Shown here one piece after another: positions 7,899 to 17,966 of a stretch of DNA of 64,000 bases (position 1 is its first letter; every line of letters starts with the position of its first letter). The translations under genes were made by a program, and so were the position numbers. The stretch spans positions 1 to 64,000 of the forward strand of contig JANQON010000003.1 in NCBI GenBank assembly GCA_028289605.1, written 5' to 3'. The notes under the pieces are model-generated. The model searched no databases and had not been told where the DNA came from. It saw only the letters and a program-made list of their open reading frames with translations. This stretch comes from Hyphococcus sp. GTDB taxonomy: Bacteria > Pseudomonadota > Alphaproteobacteria > Caulobacterales > Parvularculaceae.

Positions 7899-8756
7899 AT
7901 GACCCACATCGCCATCGCCACTTGCCGTAAGATGCCGGACCTCACGCCCAGCGACGCCGTTCTGGCTGAGGCGCTGGCGCGCCGCGGCGCGCGCGTGACG
8001 GCGGCGCCCTGGAATGCGGATTTCGAGCCCTTTGCGCAATCCGATCTCACGGTCATTCGCTCCACCTGGGATTATTTCGACGTGGCCGGCGACTTCGCCG
8101 CGTGGACCAGACGGCTGGAGGAAGCGACGGCGACGCTGAACCCGCCGGCGCTCCTGCGCTGGAATATGACCAAGGCCTATCTCTTCGAGCTGGCGGGGAA
8201 AGGCGCGCCGGTTCCGCCGTCGCGCAAGATATCGCCCGACGCCGCATCGATCGCCGCCGCCATGGACGCCCTCGGGCTTGAGGAAGCAATCGTCAAGCCG
8301 CTTTCAGGCGGCACCGCGAGCGGCTTGTCGCGTGTGCGCCGGGACGATGCGGCGGCGCTGACGCAGGCGGCGTCCATTCTCAACGGCGAGTCGATGGTCC
8401 AACCCTTCCTGCCGGAGATCGCCAGTCACGGCGAAACCTCTCTGGTTTTCTTTGGCGGCGCATTCTCCCATGCGATCCTGAAAACGCCCAAGGCCGGCGA
8501 CATCCGGGTGCAGGAGGATCACGGCGGCCGCGCCGCGCCGGTCGAGGCGCCGGGCTGGGCGATCGACGAAGCGGCGCGCATTCTCAGCCTCTGCCCGGGC
8601 GAAACCGCCTATGCTCGGGTCGACGCCGTGCTTTTCGACGACCATATGGCGCTCATGGAGGTCGAACTCGTTGAGCCGGAGCTGTTTTTCGTTTATCGCC
8701 CCGAGACTGCGGACCGGCTCGCCGATATCCTGCTCAGTCGATTCAACCGAAGCTAA
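7899..8756 (+). CDS. ATP-grasp domain protein
   Basis: A 285-residue protein laid out like glutathione-synthetase-type ATP-grasp enzymes, which form amide bonds through acyl-phosphate intermediates. Visible parts are an N-terminal pre-ATP-grasp segment (IAIATCRKMPDLTPSD), the lysine-containing EEAIVKPLSGGTASGL loop and a C-terminal acidic metal-binding segment with MEVELVEPELFF. The start is ATG 7899; an upstream in-frame start at 7848 would add 17 residues unlike the family. It is 17 bases upstream of thrS, and its substrate is unknown. Confidence 0.8.
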   Translation: MTHIAIATCRKMPDLTPSDAVLAEALARRGARVTAAPWNADFEPFAQSDLTVIRSTWDYFDVAGDFAAWTRRLEEATATLNPPALLRWNMTKAYLFELAGKGAPVPPSRKISPDAASIAAAMDALGLEEAIVKPLSGGTASGLSRVRRDDAAALTQAASILNGESMVQPFLPEIASHGETSLVFFGGAFSHAILKTPKAGDIRVQEDHGGRAAPVEAPGWAIDEAARILSLCPGETAYARVDAVLFDDHMALMEVELVEPELFFVYRPETADRLADILLSRFNRS

Positions 8757-8773
8757 CGAAGTAAAGAAATCTC

Positions 8774-10741
8774 ATGGTCGCCATTACGCTCCCCGACGGT
8801 TCCATTCGCCAGTTCGACGGCGCGGTGACGGGCGCGGGCATCGCTGAAAGCATCTCAAAGTCCCTCGCCAAGAAAGCCCTGGCGGTAAAGGTTGACGGCG
8901 ATGTGCGCGATCTTTTCGGCGAGATCGACCAGGACGCTTCGGTTGAGATCATCACCCGAGACCACGAGGACGCGCTGGACCTGATCCGCCACGATACGGC
9001 GCACCTCATGGCCCAGGCGGTGCAGGAATTGTTTCCCGGCACCCAGGTCACCATCGGACCAAATATCGAAGATGGGTTTTTCTACGACTTTGCCCGGGAC
9101 GAGCCGTTCTCCACCGACGATCTTGCGGCCATCGAAAAGCGCATGGCGGAAATCGTCGACCAGGATCGACCGACTCGAATGGAGATCTGGGCTCGCCAGG
9201 ACGCGATCACGCACTTTAACGCGCTAGGCGAGACTTATAAGGCGGAGATCATTGCGGACCTGCCGAGCGATGAAGACGTGAAGATCTATTTTCACGGCGA
9301 CTGGCACGACCTGTGTCGCGGGCCCCATCTTCCGTCCACGAAACATATCGGCAAGGCGTTCAAGCTGATGAAAGTGGCCGGCGCGTATTGGCGGGGCGAT
9401 CATCGCAATGCCATGCTCCACCGGATTTACGGCACGGCCTGGCGGACTGACAAAGAGCTGAAAGCCTATCTGCAGCGGCTTGAAGAAGCAGAAAAGCGTG
9501 ATCATCGCCGCTTGGGCCGCGAAATGGACTTGTTCCACATGCAGTCCGAAGCGCAGGGCTCGGTTTTTTGGCATCCGAAGGGCTACATTTTGTGGCGCGA
9601 GTTGGAAGCCTACATGCGCCGGCGCCTGGATGATGACGGCTATGTGGAAGTGAAAACCCCGCAGTTGCTCGATTCCAAGTTTTGGGAAAAATCCGGTCAC
9701 TGGGGCAAGTTCCGCGAAAACATGTTTGTGGTCCCCGATGAAATTCCGTCAACGGATGATGAGGGGCCCGTTCTGACCGGCGAAGGCAACTTGTTGGCGC
9801 TCAAGCCGATGAATTGCCCGGCCCATATCCAGGTCTTTAACCAAGGCATTAAGTCCTACCGCGACCTGCCGGTGCGGATCGCCGAGTTCGGCTGTGTCCA
9901 CCGCAACGAGGCCCATGGCGCGTTGCATGGTCTCTTGCGCGTGCGCCAGATGACCCAGGATGACGGTCATATTTTTTGTCGCGAAGATCAGGTTGTCGAC
10001 GAGACGCGGCGCTTTCTCGCACTCTTCTCGCGAGTCTACAGTGATATGGGTATGACGGAGATCGCCTATAAGTTGGCGACGCGGCCCGATATGCGTGCTG
10101 GTGACGATGCGGTTTGGGATCGCGCTGAAAAGGCGCTTGCCGACGCGCTGACCTCGTCCGGCCTTGAGTTCGATATCGCCGAGGGCGAAGGCGCGTTCTA
10201 TGGGCCCAAGCTTGAGTTCCATTTAACCGACGCCATTGGCCGAACCTGGCAGGCGGGCACGTTTCAGCTCGACTATGTCATGCCGGAACGTCTGGACGCG
10301 AGCTATGTGGATGAGGCGGGCGCCAAGCAACGCCCGGTCATGTTGCATCGGGCCGTTTTAGGCACCTTTGAACGATTTACCGGGTTGTTGATAGAGCACT
10401 ACGCCGGACGCCTGCCGCTTTGGCTGGCGCCGGTTCAGGTTGTCGTTGCGACCATCACATCGGAAGCTGATGCGTATGCGGAGGAAACGGTCGCCGCCAT
10501 GCGGGCCGCCGGCCTGCGCGCCGAACTCGACATTCGAAATGAGAAGATCAACTACAAGGTGCGCGAACATTCGCACGCCAAGGTTCCCGTGATCGCCGTT
10601 GTCGGCGCGCGCGAGGCGGAGGAGCAAAAAGTCTCCCTGCGCCGGTTGGGCCAGAAAGAACAGAATGTGGTTTTGCGCGATCAGGCGATCGACGCGCTCG
10701 CCGAAGAAGCGCTGGCGCCTGATCTCCGGCCGCAAGGGTAA
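8774..10741 (+). CDS. thrS: Threonine--tRNA ligase
   Basis: It charges tRNA-Thr with threonine in the cytoplasm. The 655 residues hold an N-terminal TGS domain (about 1-60), an editing domain with the HxxxH zinc-like motif H73/H77 and the C/H signature near [12 protein letters not shown], and a class II catalytic core with [10 protein letters not shown] and [15 protein letters not shown]-terminal anticodon-binding domain follows ([14 protein letters not shown] onward). All expected domains are complete. It is followed after 7 bases by the glycan gene, so the two may be co-transcribed. Confidence 0.97.
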   Translation: MVAITLPDGSIRQFDGAVTGAGIAESISKSLAKKALAVKVDGDVRDLFGEIDQDASVEIITRDHEDALDLIRHDTAHLMAQAVQELFPGTQVTIGPNIEDGFFYDFARDEPFSTDDLAAIEKRMAEIVDQDRPTRMEIWARQDAITHFNALGETYKAEIIADLPSDEDVKIYFHGDWHDLCRGPHLPSTKHIGKAFKLMKVAGAYWRGDHRNAMLHRIYGTAWRTDKELKAYLQRLEEAEKRDHRRLGREMDLFHMQSEAQGSVFWHPKGYILWRELEAYMRRRLDDDGYVEVKTPQLLDSKFWEKSGHWGKFRENMFVVPDEIPSTDDEGPVLTGEGNLLALKPMNCPAHIQVFNQGIKSYRDLPVRIAEFGCVHRNEAHGALHGLLRVRQMTQDDGHIFCREDQVVDETRRFLALFSRVYSDMGMTEIAYKLATRPDMRAGDDAVWDRAEKALADALTSSGLEFDIAEGEGAFYGPKLEFHLTDAIGRTWQAGTFQLDYVMPERLDASYVDEAGAKQRPVMLHRAVLGTFERFTGLLIEHYAGRLPLWLAPVQVVVATITSEADAYAEETVAAMRAAGLRAELDIRNEKINYKVREHSHAKVPVIAVVGAREAEEQKVSLRRLGQKEQNVVLRDQAIDALAEEALAPDLRPQG

Positions 10742-10748
10742 GGACGCC

Positions 10749-13007
10749 GTGGCGTCCGCAAGCTTTCAACGGCGGCGCGACCAGGCGAGCCTTGTCTGGT
10801 TGTTCGGACTGTTCGCCATCCTGCCCTTCACGGTCGTTTTCGGTCATCGCGGGCTGGCGCCGTGGCTTTTGCTGGCGAGTTTCCCGGCGTTTGTGCGCGG
10901 CGATTTCTGGCTGCAGTCGTTCGGCGCGCTGTTTGACCGGATGGATCCGGGAAAGCCGTTTTTTGCGGCGTTCTTGTCGATCATGTTTTTTTGTTTCTGG
11001 ATTTTTCTGTCGGGCTTCTGGTCGCCCAGAAACATGCCGTCATTGGGTTTGTGGGTGCTGGCGCCGGTGCTTGTCGGCGGCAGCGTCATCTGGTTTTCGG
11101 CAAATGTGAGCCGTGTCTGGGCGTGGCGCATCGCGTTTGCTTACGCCGCGGCGGTCGTCGCGGGCATGGCGGTGCTCGCGATTGAAGGCGCCAGCAACGG
11201 CGCGATCCGGTCGGTCATACCGCCGCAAGAGGACCATGCGCGCGATGTTATCGCCCTCGGCCGCGGCGTCACCGGGCTCGCGCCTGCGCTTTTTCCCGCC
11301 GGCATCATCGCGGCGGCGGTATGGAATCGTTGGGTCGCGCTTGGCGTGATCGCGCTTGGTGTTGCGGCGGCCTATCTTAATGACGTCTCCGCCAATGCGG
11401 TCGCCTTGGGGGCGGGCCTCGCCGCGGCGATCCTCGCCTTTCGCGCGCCCCGGACGACCATCCGGCTGTTGGTGTTGGCGGCGCTGGCCGCGTTGTTCCT
11501 AAGCCCGCTCGCCGCTTACATTCCGGTGGATCGCATCTACGCCGCCATGGGCGAGGGCGTTGCGCCGCCGTCATGGCTGCATCGGCTCGCGATCTGGCAG
11601 GCGGCGGGAGCGGGCGTCGCCGAGTGCCAGCCTTTCGGCTGCGGCGCCGACTATGCGCGGATCTGGAAAGAAACGGCGCCGATGGTCATGGTGCCGGGCG
11701 CGACAACGCCCCTGTCTGTCATTCCCAACCACCCGCACAATCTTTATCTGCAAATCTGGTTGGAACTCGGGCTGCCCGGCGTATTGGCGTTTGCGGGCTT
11801 TCTCTATTTCGGCGCGCGGGTTCTGGTTCGCGCTGCATTGGAAAAAACCGTGTTCGCCGCTGCGGCCGGCGCGTTCGCGGCGATCCTGACCTCGACATTG
11901 GTGGAGACAAGCCTGTGGCAGGTCTGGCGGTTCGCCGCCATGGGACTTGCCGGCGTCGGCGTCGGGTTGGTCCATTCCATGGAAGTGCGCAGCCGGTCCT
12001 TGCCCGCCGCCGCGCCGGTGCGGCCCCGGTCGCGCTTTGCAGTCCGCGAAGGCGGCGCCGGGGAAGTCACCGCCGTGGTCATCAGCTATTTCACCGGTCC
12101 GCTGTTGGCGCGCTCGATTGAATCCCTGCGGCGCCAACCCGAGGTCAAGCAGATCGTCGTTATCGACAATGGCAACCTGCCCGGCGAGGTGCAGAATGCG
12201 ACGGCGTCCGCCGACGGCCCCGCGATTACGCTTTCATCGTATCATGGCAATATCGGCTTCGCCGCGGCCTGTAACGAAGGCGCCGCCCTGGCTCGCGGCG
12301 AATATCTGTTGTTCCTCAATCCCGACGCGATCATGCCGGAAGGCGGCGTTGCGCAACTCATGACGGATGCGCAAGAACTGGATCGTCCCTGGCTGATCGG
12401 CGCCAAGCTGGTCGATCCTGATGGGACGGAACAGCAAGGCTCGCGGCGAGCGACGCTGACGCCCTGGCGCGCCTTTGTCGAGGCGACAAAACTCTATCGG
12501 CTTGCGCCGCAGCACCCGTACTTTCAGCGGTTCAATCTTCATCATGTTCCGTGTCCAGATGACATTATCGGCACGCCCGTAATTTCCGGCGCGTGCTTTT
12601 TTCTGCACGCAGACGACTATGTCGCGATCGGCGGCATGGACGAGCGCTATTTTCTTCACGTTGAAGATGTCGATTTTTGCCTGCGTTTCGCAAAGGCGGG
12701 CGGGCAGGTTTACTTCAATCCGCATGTCAGCGTTGAGCACTTCAAAAGCTCAAGCCGCGCGAACCCGTCCAGAGTCGATCGGCGAAAAACCCAGAGCCTG
12801 ATCCGCTATTTCAACACCCATTTCTCCGACACCTATCCGGCGCCCTTTCTGTGGTTGCTTTCGGGATTGTTGTGGGTGTCGTATGGCGTTCAGCGCGCGC
12901 GCCGCACGGCGGTCGGCGTATTGCGCGCATTCGGGTTTCGCGCGCGCGCCGGCGCCGGCGCGGCGAAGCGCGCCCGCTCGATCGCTTCTCGGCGGTCGTC
13001 CCGCTGA
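10749..13007 (+). CDS. O-antigen ligase-like / family 2 glycosyltransferase fusion
   Basis: A 752-residue fusion. Residues 1 to about 410 are a polytopic membrane domain of the Wzy/WaaL type, with the family signature NHPHNLYLQIWLELGLPG near residue 320. Residues from about 437 onward form a GT2 rhamnosyltransferase-like domain: TAVVISYFTG, the VIDNGN nucleotide region, FLNPDAIMPE as the acidic metal motif and FLHVEDVDFC as the catalytic acidic motif. The start is GTG 10749 just after thrS; the open frame extends into thrS but that part is out of family. It likely links sugar polymerisation or ligation to cytoplasmic glycosyl transfer. The fusion order is notable. Confidence 0.82.
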   Translation: MASASFQRRRDQASLVWLFGLFAILPFTVVFGHRGLAPWLLLASFPAFVRGDFWLQSFGALFDRMDPGKPFFAAFLSIMFFCFWIFLSGFWSPRNMPSLGLWVLAPVLVGGSVIWFSANVSRVWAWRIAFAYAAAVVAGMAVLAIEGASNGAIRSVIPPQEDHARDVIALGRGVTGLAPALFPAGIIAAAVWNRWVALGVIALGVAAAYLNDVSANAVALGAGLAAAILAFRAPRTTIRLLVLAALAALFLSPLAAYIPVDRIYAAMGEGVAPPSWLHRLAIWQAAGAGVAECQPFGCGADYARIWKETAPMVMVPGATTPLSVIPNHPHNLYLQIWLELGLPGVLAFAGFLYFGARVLVRAALEKTVFAAAAGAFAAILTSTLVETSLWQVWRFAAMGLAGVGVGLVHSMEVRSRSLPAAAPVRPRSRFAVREGGAGEVTAVVISYFTGPLLARSIESLRRQPEVKQIVVIDNGNLPGEVQNATASADGPAITLSSYHGNIGFAAACNEGAALARGEYLLFLNPDAIMPEGGVAQLMTDAQELDRPWLIGAKLVDPDGTEQQGSRRATLTPWRAFVEATKLYRLAPQHPYFQRFNLHHVPCPDDIIGTPVISGACFFLHADDYVAIGGMDERYFLHVEDVDFCLRFAKAGGQVYFNPHVSVEHFKSSSRANPSRVDRRKTQSLIRYFNTHFSDTYPAPFLWLLSGLLWVSYGVQRARRTAVGVLRAFGFRARAGAGAAKRARSIASRRSSR

Positions 13008-13012
13008 CCGCA

Positions 13013-14494
13013 TCAGTCGGTGTATTGAACGCTTGCCGGTCCGTAATAGCCGGAGATGTCGAACAGGGTGAACCGACGTTGCGCGTCGCCAATATCGGCC
13101 TGGGCGACGCCGATTTTTTCGATATCGGCGAACCGATAGTCGACATGCGCCTCCGTGCCGAGAATGGACACGAACAGACTGCGCTGATGACGATCCGGCT
13201 GAAACGGCAGGAACGCCTCAAAGTGATGGTGCACCCCGTTATTGGGGTCGAGCGCAGCGATTTCCAGGTTCCGGTCGCGCTGATAATAGAGCATCTCGCC
13301 GATCATCGATCGGTCATCGAAAAGGACGGCGTCATATCCGTCAGCGCGCGCGGCGATCTGGGCCGATAGCGACTCCCAGCCGCGCAGTTCCTTGACGGCG
13401 CGGCCGGCGCCGATGCGATCGAGCCATTCGAAATTAGCGACGAAAACGACCACCGCAAGCGCGACCGCCGCATGCAGGGCGAGACTCGCCTTTGCGATTC
13501 TTGCACGCCCCGCATGGAGCAGAAAAGCGATCGCCAGGATGGTCGCTGCGGGATACGCCGCCGCCGCCCAATTGGCGTGCGCGCGAGAGATAAAAGCTTG
13601 TGTGCTGACGATGACGATCGGCGTGACGGCGAACACAAGAAGCTGAAAACGGCTGTCGTTGAGATTTGGATTTCTCAGGATGAACACTGTCGCAGCGGCG
13701 AGGGTTGCAAAGAGAATGGGCCCGAAGACGGCAAACTGCGCGCCAAGGAACAGCGCCAACAACTCGATGTTAAAAAGCTCGCTCGCCCAATTGGCGTTCG
13801 CCGCCGTATGCGACACTGTCTGGAAATCGTTGGCTGCGTTCCAGGCGACATTCGGCGCCGCGACAAGTCCGGCGATCAGCACAGTGAGCGCAAGAGGCGG
13901 GCGTAAAACGGCGCGGCGCGCCTCTGCCGATAGAGCAACTGTAACGCCGGCGGCGACCGGAAAGTACAGCATCGCATATTTTGACATGAGCCCGAGACCG
14001 ATCATCAGTCCGAGCAGGGCGAATTCGCGGACTTTTGTCGCGCCGCCGGCGGAAATCCTGAAAAAGAAATAGAGCGCCCCGGCCCAAAACAGGAGGAGCG
14101 GCGCATCCGTGGTGATCAGAAACGATGATACGCTGACGCCGGGAAGGGTCAGCCAGGTCAGCCCGGAAAAGACGGCGGCGCGCCTGTCGAATAATTGATC
14201 CGCAGTCAGATAAATAAAGACCGCCGTTCCGGCGTGGAGGAGGGGCGCCGCCAGCCGCACGGCCCATTCGCCGTCGCCGAACAGCGCAGTTGTGGCCCCG
14301 ATCACCCAGGCGATCATCGGCGGTTTCGAAAAGTAACCGACATCGGGATGTTGCGCCCAGTACCAATATTGCGCTTCATCCGGCCCGAGCGTTCCGTCGG
14401 CGAGCACAAGCGCGGCGACTCGGATCGCGACAACAACGCCGGCCCAGAACCAGAATGTGCCTGCGAAGGCGGGAATCGGCATTGAAGAAGGCAT
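13013..14494 (-). CDS. Family 39 glycosyltransferase (ArnT/PMT-like)
   Basis: A 493-residue polytopic enzyme that uses polyprenyl-phosphate sugars to glycosylate lipid or protein acceptors on the periplasmic side. The first-loop acidic motif is LGPDEAQYWYWAQ, followed by GYFSKPPMIAW, as in family members. About ten hydrophobic segments precede a soluble C-terminal domain from about residue 375. It ends 5 bases from the convergent fusion gene and starts 4 bases after the next GT39, so the two GT39 genes form an operon. The acceptor is unknown. Confidence 0.85.
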   Translation of the reverse strand: MPSSMPIPAFAGTFWFWAGVVVAIRVAALVLADGTLGPDEAQYWYWAQHPDVGYFSKPPMIAWVIGATTALFGDGEWAVRLAAPLLHAGTAVFIYLTADQLFDRRAAVFSGLTWLTLPGVSVSSFLITTDAPLLLFWAGALYFFFRISAGGATKVREFALLGLMIGLGLMSKYAMLYFPVAAGVTVALSAEARRAVLRPPLALTVLIAGLVAAPNVAWNAANDFQTVSHTAANANWASELFNIELLALFLGAQFAVFGPILFATLAAATVFILRNPNLNDSRFQLLVFAVTPIVIVSTQAFISRAHANWAAAAYPAATILAIAFLLHAGRARIAKASLALHAAVALAVVVFVANFEWLDRIGAGRAVKELRGWESLSAQIAARADGYDAVLFDDRSMIGEMLYYQRDRNLEIAALDPNNGVHHHFEAFLPFQPDRHQRSLFVSILGTEAHVDYRFADIEKIGVAQADIGDAQRRFTLFDISGYYGPASVQYTD

Positions 14495-14498
14495 CAGG

Positions 14499-16166
14499 CT
14501 ACGGCGCGTCGTTGGGGACGAAAATGGTGATTTCGACTGCTTGTCCGTTGGAGTAGTTGAGCCCGCTGATCACGGCAAGAGCGCGCAGGTTTTCGCCTGC
14601 CTGCGCTGTGAATTCCTCCATTTGCCGGGCTTCCACGGCGGCGGCGCTGACGGCGCCGCTCGCGAACAACCGCCCGGCCTCTCCGCCGTTTGTGAGCTTT
14701 GTTTCGGTGCCAAGCAAGAAAACCGCGGAGGGTTCTGAATAGCCCGCCAGCGCAACCGGTCGAAGGCCGTCGCGCGCGGGGTGGCGGTCAGCCTGTTCGA
14801 GCGCCGCGGAAAGGCGCGAGGTCACCGCAACATCGCTGAGGGACGGCAGGACGACGCCCATGATGGTCCAGGCGTAGAGCGCCGCCACGACCGCCGCGGC
14901 GACGGCGCCGCGATAGGCGCGCCCCATCCAGAACATCCGCGCGACTGCGAGGCCGGCGAGCGCGAAGGCGCCGGCGAGGCCGATGAAGAGGCCTAAAGGC
15001 CGGTCGGTGCTGAGCAGCGCGGCCAAGGCGACGATCAGTCCGGCGGCGACAAGGGCCACGCCGCCATAGGCCATTGCGCTTCCCCGTCGCAGCAGGCTCG
15101 CCGGCGCAGCGCCGGCGACGGCCGCCCTGGCGGCGATAATGGCGAGCGCGGGATAAAGCGGCATGACATAGTGAGGGAGCTTTGTCGCTGCGACTTCAAA
15201 AACGATCCATGACGGGATGATCCAGGCGAGCAGAAACCGGACCTGCCACTGATGGCGATCGCGCCAGCATTGGGCAAGGCCAGGCGCGATTAGCGCCGCC
15301 GCGGGCCAGAACAGCAGCCACAAAACGAGCGCGTGATAGCCGGGCGGGCCGGCGTGACTCTCCTGCGCCTCGCCAATTTTGCCGAGCATGTCGCCGCCGA
15401 CGGCGTCGATGAGAAACCGGCCCTCGGTCGCAAGATGGATGGCGACGAACCAGGGCGTCACCAATGCGATCATCAAAAAGATCCCGGTGAGAGGGCGCAT
15501 GGCGCCGGCCCAGTCGAGCTTGCGCTCTGCAGCAAAAAGACCGGCGCCCGTCAGCGCGGAAATCATCGGCCCGATCGGACCTTTGACGAGAATCGCTGCG
15601 CCTTGCGCGCCCCAAAACAATAGCGGCGCCGTCCAGTGTCCGGCGATGCTCTTTCCGCGCGCGTCTCTCTTGGCGGCGTAGATCTCGACAAATGCGTATT
15701 GCGCAAGACAAACAAGCGCGAGCAGAACGCCGTCCGCCTTGGCGATTGTCGCTTCGGCCGCGACAACCGGCGCCGACGCGAGCAGCAGACCGGCAACCAT
15801 GCCTGTGCGGGCGTCGAAAAGGCGGCGGCCGGCGAGATAGGTGAAGATCGCCGCGAAAACGACGCCAATCGCTGAGGGGATTCGATAGGCCCAGATTTCG
15901 CGCGCCTCGACATCTGAGAATGCGGACACGCTGGCCGCCTGAAGCCAGTAGACGCCCGCCGGTTTCTTGTTGCGCTCGCGGTCCTGAAACCGGATCGCCA
16001 CAAAATCCCCGGACTCCATCATCTGCGCCGACGCCTGGGCGAACCGCGCTTCATCGCGGTCGAGGGGCGCAAGCGTCCACAGGCCTGCGGCCGCCGCAAA
16101 AGCGGCGAACGCGCCGACCAAAACAAGGCGCAGGCGCGCCGCCGCTGCGGCGTTGCGCTCTTTCAT
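14499..16166 (-). CDS. Family 39 glycosyltransferase (ArnT-like)
   Basis: A 555-residue polytopic enzyme related to aminoarabinose transferase ArnT. The catalytic loop reads LDRDEARFAQASAQMMESGD, followed by KKPAGVYWLQ, both classic ArnT-like motifs. A soluble C-terminal domain begins near residue 445. ATG 16166 has a good GGGAG site; an in-frame start at 16193 is less supported. It is the upstream gene of the GT39 pair and diverges from the GT2 that can make the lipid-linked sugar. Sugar and acceptor are not determinable. Confidence 0.88.
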   Translation of the reverse strand: MKERNAAAAARLRLVLVGAFAAFAAAAGLWTLAPLDRDEARFAQASAQMMESGDFVAIRFQDRERNKKPAGVYWLQAASVSAFSDVEAREIWAYRIPSAIGVVFAAIFTYLAGRRLFDARTGMVAGLLLASAPVVAAEATIAKADGVLLALVCLAQYAFVEIYAAKRDARGKSIAGHWTAPLLFWGAQGAAILVKGPIGPMISALTGAGLFAAERKLDWAGAMRPLTGIFLMIALVTPWFVAIHLATEGRFLIDAVGGDMLGKIGEAQESHAGPPGYHALVLWLLFWPAAALIAPGLAQCWRDRHQWQVRFLLAWIIPSWIVFEVAATKLPHYVMPLYPALAIIAARAAVAGAAPASLLRRGSAMAYGGVALVAAGLIVALAALLSTDRPLGLFIGLAGAFALAGLAVARMFWMGRAYRGAVAAAVVAALYAWTIMGVVLPSLSDVAVTSRLSAALEQADRHPARDGLRPVALAGYSEPSAVFLLGTETKLTNGGEAGRLFASGAVSAAAVEARQMEEFTAQAGENLRALAVISGLNYSNGQAVEITIFVPNDAP

Positions 16167-16282
16167 TGCTCCCAGCCCCTCAATGCAGACCACGTCTGCG
16201 TCGATTTATGTGCTGTCTGCCGTTTTTCCAGTCCCGCGCCAAGACGTGACCCGGCTGCGCGCATCGGCTACATGCGCCGTTG

Positions 16283-17080
16283 ATGAACGATTCTGTTGAC
16301 CGAAATCGCGCTGCATTCTTCGCATGGCCTGGGTCGGGACCTGAGCGGGGGGCCGGAGGGCCGTCCGTCAGCGTTGTCGCGCCCATGCATAACGAAGCCG
16401 GCGGCGCCGCAAAATTGATCGACGAAATCGCGGCGGCCCTGACCGGCGTCGACCACGAAATTGTCATCGTCGACGACGCTTCGACGGATGAAACCCATCA
16501 GATCCTTGTCGCCAAGCGCCGGGATGCGCCGCAGCTGAGGGTCCTGCGCCACCAGCGCAACGCCGGCCAAAGCCGCGCCCTGCGCACCGGCGTGCTCGCG
16601 GCGCGGGCGCCTGTCGTGGTGATGCTGGACGGCGACGGTCAGAATGATCCGGCGGATATCCCGTCGCTGCTTGCTGCATTTCGCGACGGCGCGCCCGGAT
16701 TGGCGATGGTCGCCGGCGAGCGGCGACACCGCAAGGACAGCGCCGCGAAGAAATGGGCGTCCGGGGCGGCCAACAGCCTGCGCCGACGGGTGTTGAACGA
16801 CGGCGCGGTCGATACCGGTTGCGGCCTGAAGGCGTTCTATCGGGAAGCTTTTTTGCGCCTGCCGTATTTCGATCACATGCACCGCTACCTGCCGGCCCTG
16901 ATGCGCCGGGAAGGTTACGAGGTCGCCTTTGCGCCGGTGTCCCACCGCCCCCGCGAGCATGGCGCCTCAAAATACACCAATATCGGGCGGTTTCTCGTGG
17001 CGATTCGCGATTTGTCAGGCGTTTTCTGGCTGAACGGCCGGTCGCGCGATCCCGGCGCCGTGGAGGAAAGCGAGTCTTAA
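16283..17080 (+). CDS. Family 2 glycosyltransferase, polyprenyl-phosphate sugar synthase-like
   Basis: A 265-residue cytoplasmic enzyme of the dolichyl-phosphate-mannose synthase/ArnC type. Motifs are SVVAPMHNEAGG, the IVDDASTDET nucleotide loop, LDGDGQNDP for metal binding and DTGCGLKAF near the catalytic region. It lacks the long C-terminal membrane segments of ArnC proper. ATG 16283 is preferred over the overlapping TTG at 16280. Placed divergently from the GT39 pair, it likely supplies their lipid-linked donor. Confidence 0.87.
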   Translation: MNDSVDRNRAAFFAWPGSGPERGAGGPSVSVVAPMHNEAGGAAKLIDEIAAALTGVDHEIVIVDDASTDETHQILVAKRRDAPQLRVLRHQRNAGQSRALRTGVLAARAPVVVMLDGDGQNDPADIPSLLAAFRDGAPGLAMVAGERRHRKDSAAKKWASGAANSLRRRVLNDGAVDTGCGLKAFYREAFLRLPYFDHMHRYLPALMRREGYEVAFAPVSHRPREHGASKYTNIGRFLVAIRDLSGVFWLNGRSRDPGAVEESES

Positions 17081-17191
17081 GGGCTGCCTTGGCGCGCCCC
17101 TCTGTGATAATGTAAGCGGTAAGGTTAAGTTGCGCGCCGCGGGCGCGTTCCATCAAGGGCGAGCGAAGCCTGAAGTTTTGGGGATTGAATT

Positions 17192-17614
17192 ATGTATCAG
17201 ATGGTGCCGCTTCTCGGGATCAGCCTCATTGTCTATTCCGTGCTGACGCTCACAGGGGCTGTCGGCACGCCCACTGAACCTTGGTACGTAATGCCGTTCG
17301 TTGAGTTGCCGATGGTTTCCGGCGATACGTGGCTCGTGAGCTGGGGCGACGTCTTTCTGCTTGGCAGCATGGGCTTGTTGTTCGTCGAACTCTTGCGCGC
17401 GACGAGAACCGGCTCTGAATCCATCATGAACCACGCTTTTTCAGTGGTGGTTTTCGTTGTTGCCCTGTTGCTCTTCATCATCGTCGAGGGCTTTGGCAAC
17501 TCGGTGTTCTTCCTGTTCATGTCGATGACATTTCTCGATTTCATGGCCGGATTTATCGTCACCACCGTTACGGCCCGCCGCGACCTCTCCGTCGCGGACG
17601 GCACGCTGGGATAG
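17192..17614 (+). CDS. Conserved hypothetical four-helix membrane protein
   Basis: A 140-residue protein with about four hydrophobic segments: residues 3-24, 51-70, 82-103 and 108-128. The middle loop contains ELLRATRTG and the C-terminus is TARRDLSVADG, both recurrent features of an uncharacterised alphaproteobacterial membrane family. No catalytic residues are visible. It follows the polyprenyl-sugar GT2 but shows none of the tryptophan-rich motifs of the LABN family often found there. Function unknown. Confidence 0.6.
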   Translation: MYQMVPLLGISLIVYSVLTLTGAVGTPTEPWYVMPFVELPMVSGDTWLVSWGDVFLLGSMGLLFVELLRATRTGSESIMNHAFSVVVFVVALLLFIIVEGFGNSVFFLFMSMTFLDFMAGFIVTTVTARRDLSVADGTLG

Positions 17615-17966
17615 CGCACGGTCAAACCTTAACGTCGAGGATCCGGCGCGGCTGCGCACGCTGGCTGCGTTTCGTCGCAGCGTAGGCGGCGCTTGCCTCA
17701 TATGAAGAAATCTGTACGCGGTGGTTGCGCCAAAATGAGACGCGCAGCGGCGTCGACGGGCGCGCCGAAATTGTCGCAGCCGCAACCGCGGTTTCCGGAT
17801 TTGAGCCCAGTCTCGCTAATTCGCGCCGCTGCGGGCGGCCTGCGCGGACGACGGCGCGCGGCGCGGGAAGGTTTACAATCGCTTTCATTGTCCCGGAAAG
17901 CGCAAAAACCGCGCCGCTGAGGGTTCACTCAAAACTTCAAATTTTATTTACGGCTTTGCGCATAGT
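17615..17966. other. Non-coding gap before the EAL protein
   Basis: I see no convincing gene in this 352-base stretch. All frames are arginine- and alanine-rich shadows. The last 50 bases become AT-rich and may carry the promoter of the signalling gene. Confidence 0.4.

Noticed and set aside
10599-10748. N-terminal extension of the ligase-GT2 fusion into thrS
   Set aside because: It is an out-of-frame reading of the thrS 3' end and is basic and signature-free; GTG 10749 is used.
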